Shown here in pieces: positions 63,984 through 64,000 of a stretch of 64,000 nucleotides of DNA; positions within the stretch are counted from its first letter, which is position 1; each line of letters starts with the position of its first letter. The translations under genes were made by a program, and so were the position numbers. The notes beneath the pieces were generated by a model. That model was not told the DNA's origin and ran no database searches. It worked only from the letters and a program-made list of their open reading frames with translations. This DNA comes from Sorex araneus (Eukaryota > Chordata > Mammalia > Eulipotyphla > Soricidae): positions 11,836,890 to 11,900,889 of the forward strand of contig NC_073302.1 in assembly GCF_027595985.1 (NCBI RefSeq), in the 5' to 3' direction.

Positions 63984-64000
63984 TAAATTTAGTTTCAGGC

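Noticed and set aside
1..64000. Bacterial defence, mobile or biosynthetic system
   Set aside because: No prokaryotic gene organisation at all. The sequence is dominated by shrew SINEs, L1, MIR and microsatellites.

Overview
The window looks like vertebrate nuclear DNA from a shrew, most likely genus Sorex. The reason is the dominant interspersed repeat: about 80 copies or fragments of tRNA-derived SINEs with a GGGCTGGAGCGATAG-type head, a B-box like GGTTCGATTCC, a body containing CAGGAGTAATTCCTGAGTGCAGAGCC and a tail ending GTGTGACCCAAAAAG plus poly(A). I recognise this from memory as the Sorex (SOR-type) SINE; I could not run RepeatMasker. There is no bacterial operon structure, no CRISPR and no intact protein-coding gene that I can name. 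In the entries, SorA is the simple SINE (~170-190 bp). SorB shares the tRNA head but carries a different body (GAGAGCCTGGCAAGCT... ATATGCCAAAAACAGTAACA... ATGACAGTGACAG). SorB-long is SorB with ~80 extra bases.

Layout. 0-12 kb: SINEs of several ages, two antisense L1-like 3' ends, a (CCCT)n(CCTT)n tract. 12.6-20.7 kb: a SorB-long SINE, an L1 with an internal 5' inversion, two related LTR-like blocks, a GAPDH processed pseudogene (minus strand), an antisense L1 ORF2 fragment and an L1 3' end. 21-31 kb: a doubly hit SINE target site, three L1-like elements in opposing orientation, several pyrimidine tracts and a four-unit (GT)n-linked tandem repeat. 31-36 kb: CA-rich arrays, a ~0.6 kb local duplication, a palindromic AT island and a (GACAGA)n array splitting a SINE. 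36-46 kb: GC-rich single-copy DNA, ancient L1 and MIR fragments, four SINEs in a row, a 46-unit CTT run inside an L1 3' end, and CA/TG-ladder and 18-bp minisatellites. 46-53.6 kb: SINE clusters and four L1 3' ends, two of them with very informative structure. 53.9-60.7 kb: repeat-poor DNA culminating in a strong ~2 kb CpG island (57.55-59.57 kb), the only good gene-start candidate. 60.7-64 kb: SINEs again.

Functionally the window reads as intergenic or intronic DNA with one orphan CpG-island promoter. Its main interest is retrotransposon biology: stacked same-site insertions, twin-primed L1s, and microsatellites that repeatedly grow from one place in the L1 3' UTR. Calls to named families rest on remembered consensus sequences and should be checked with RepeatMasker/Dfam.
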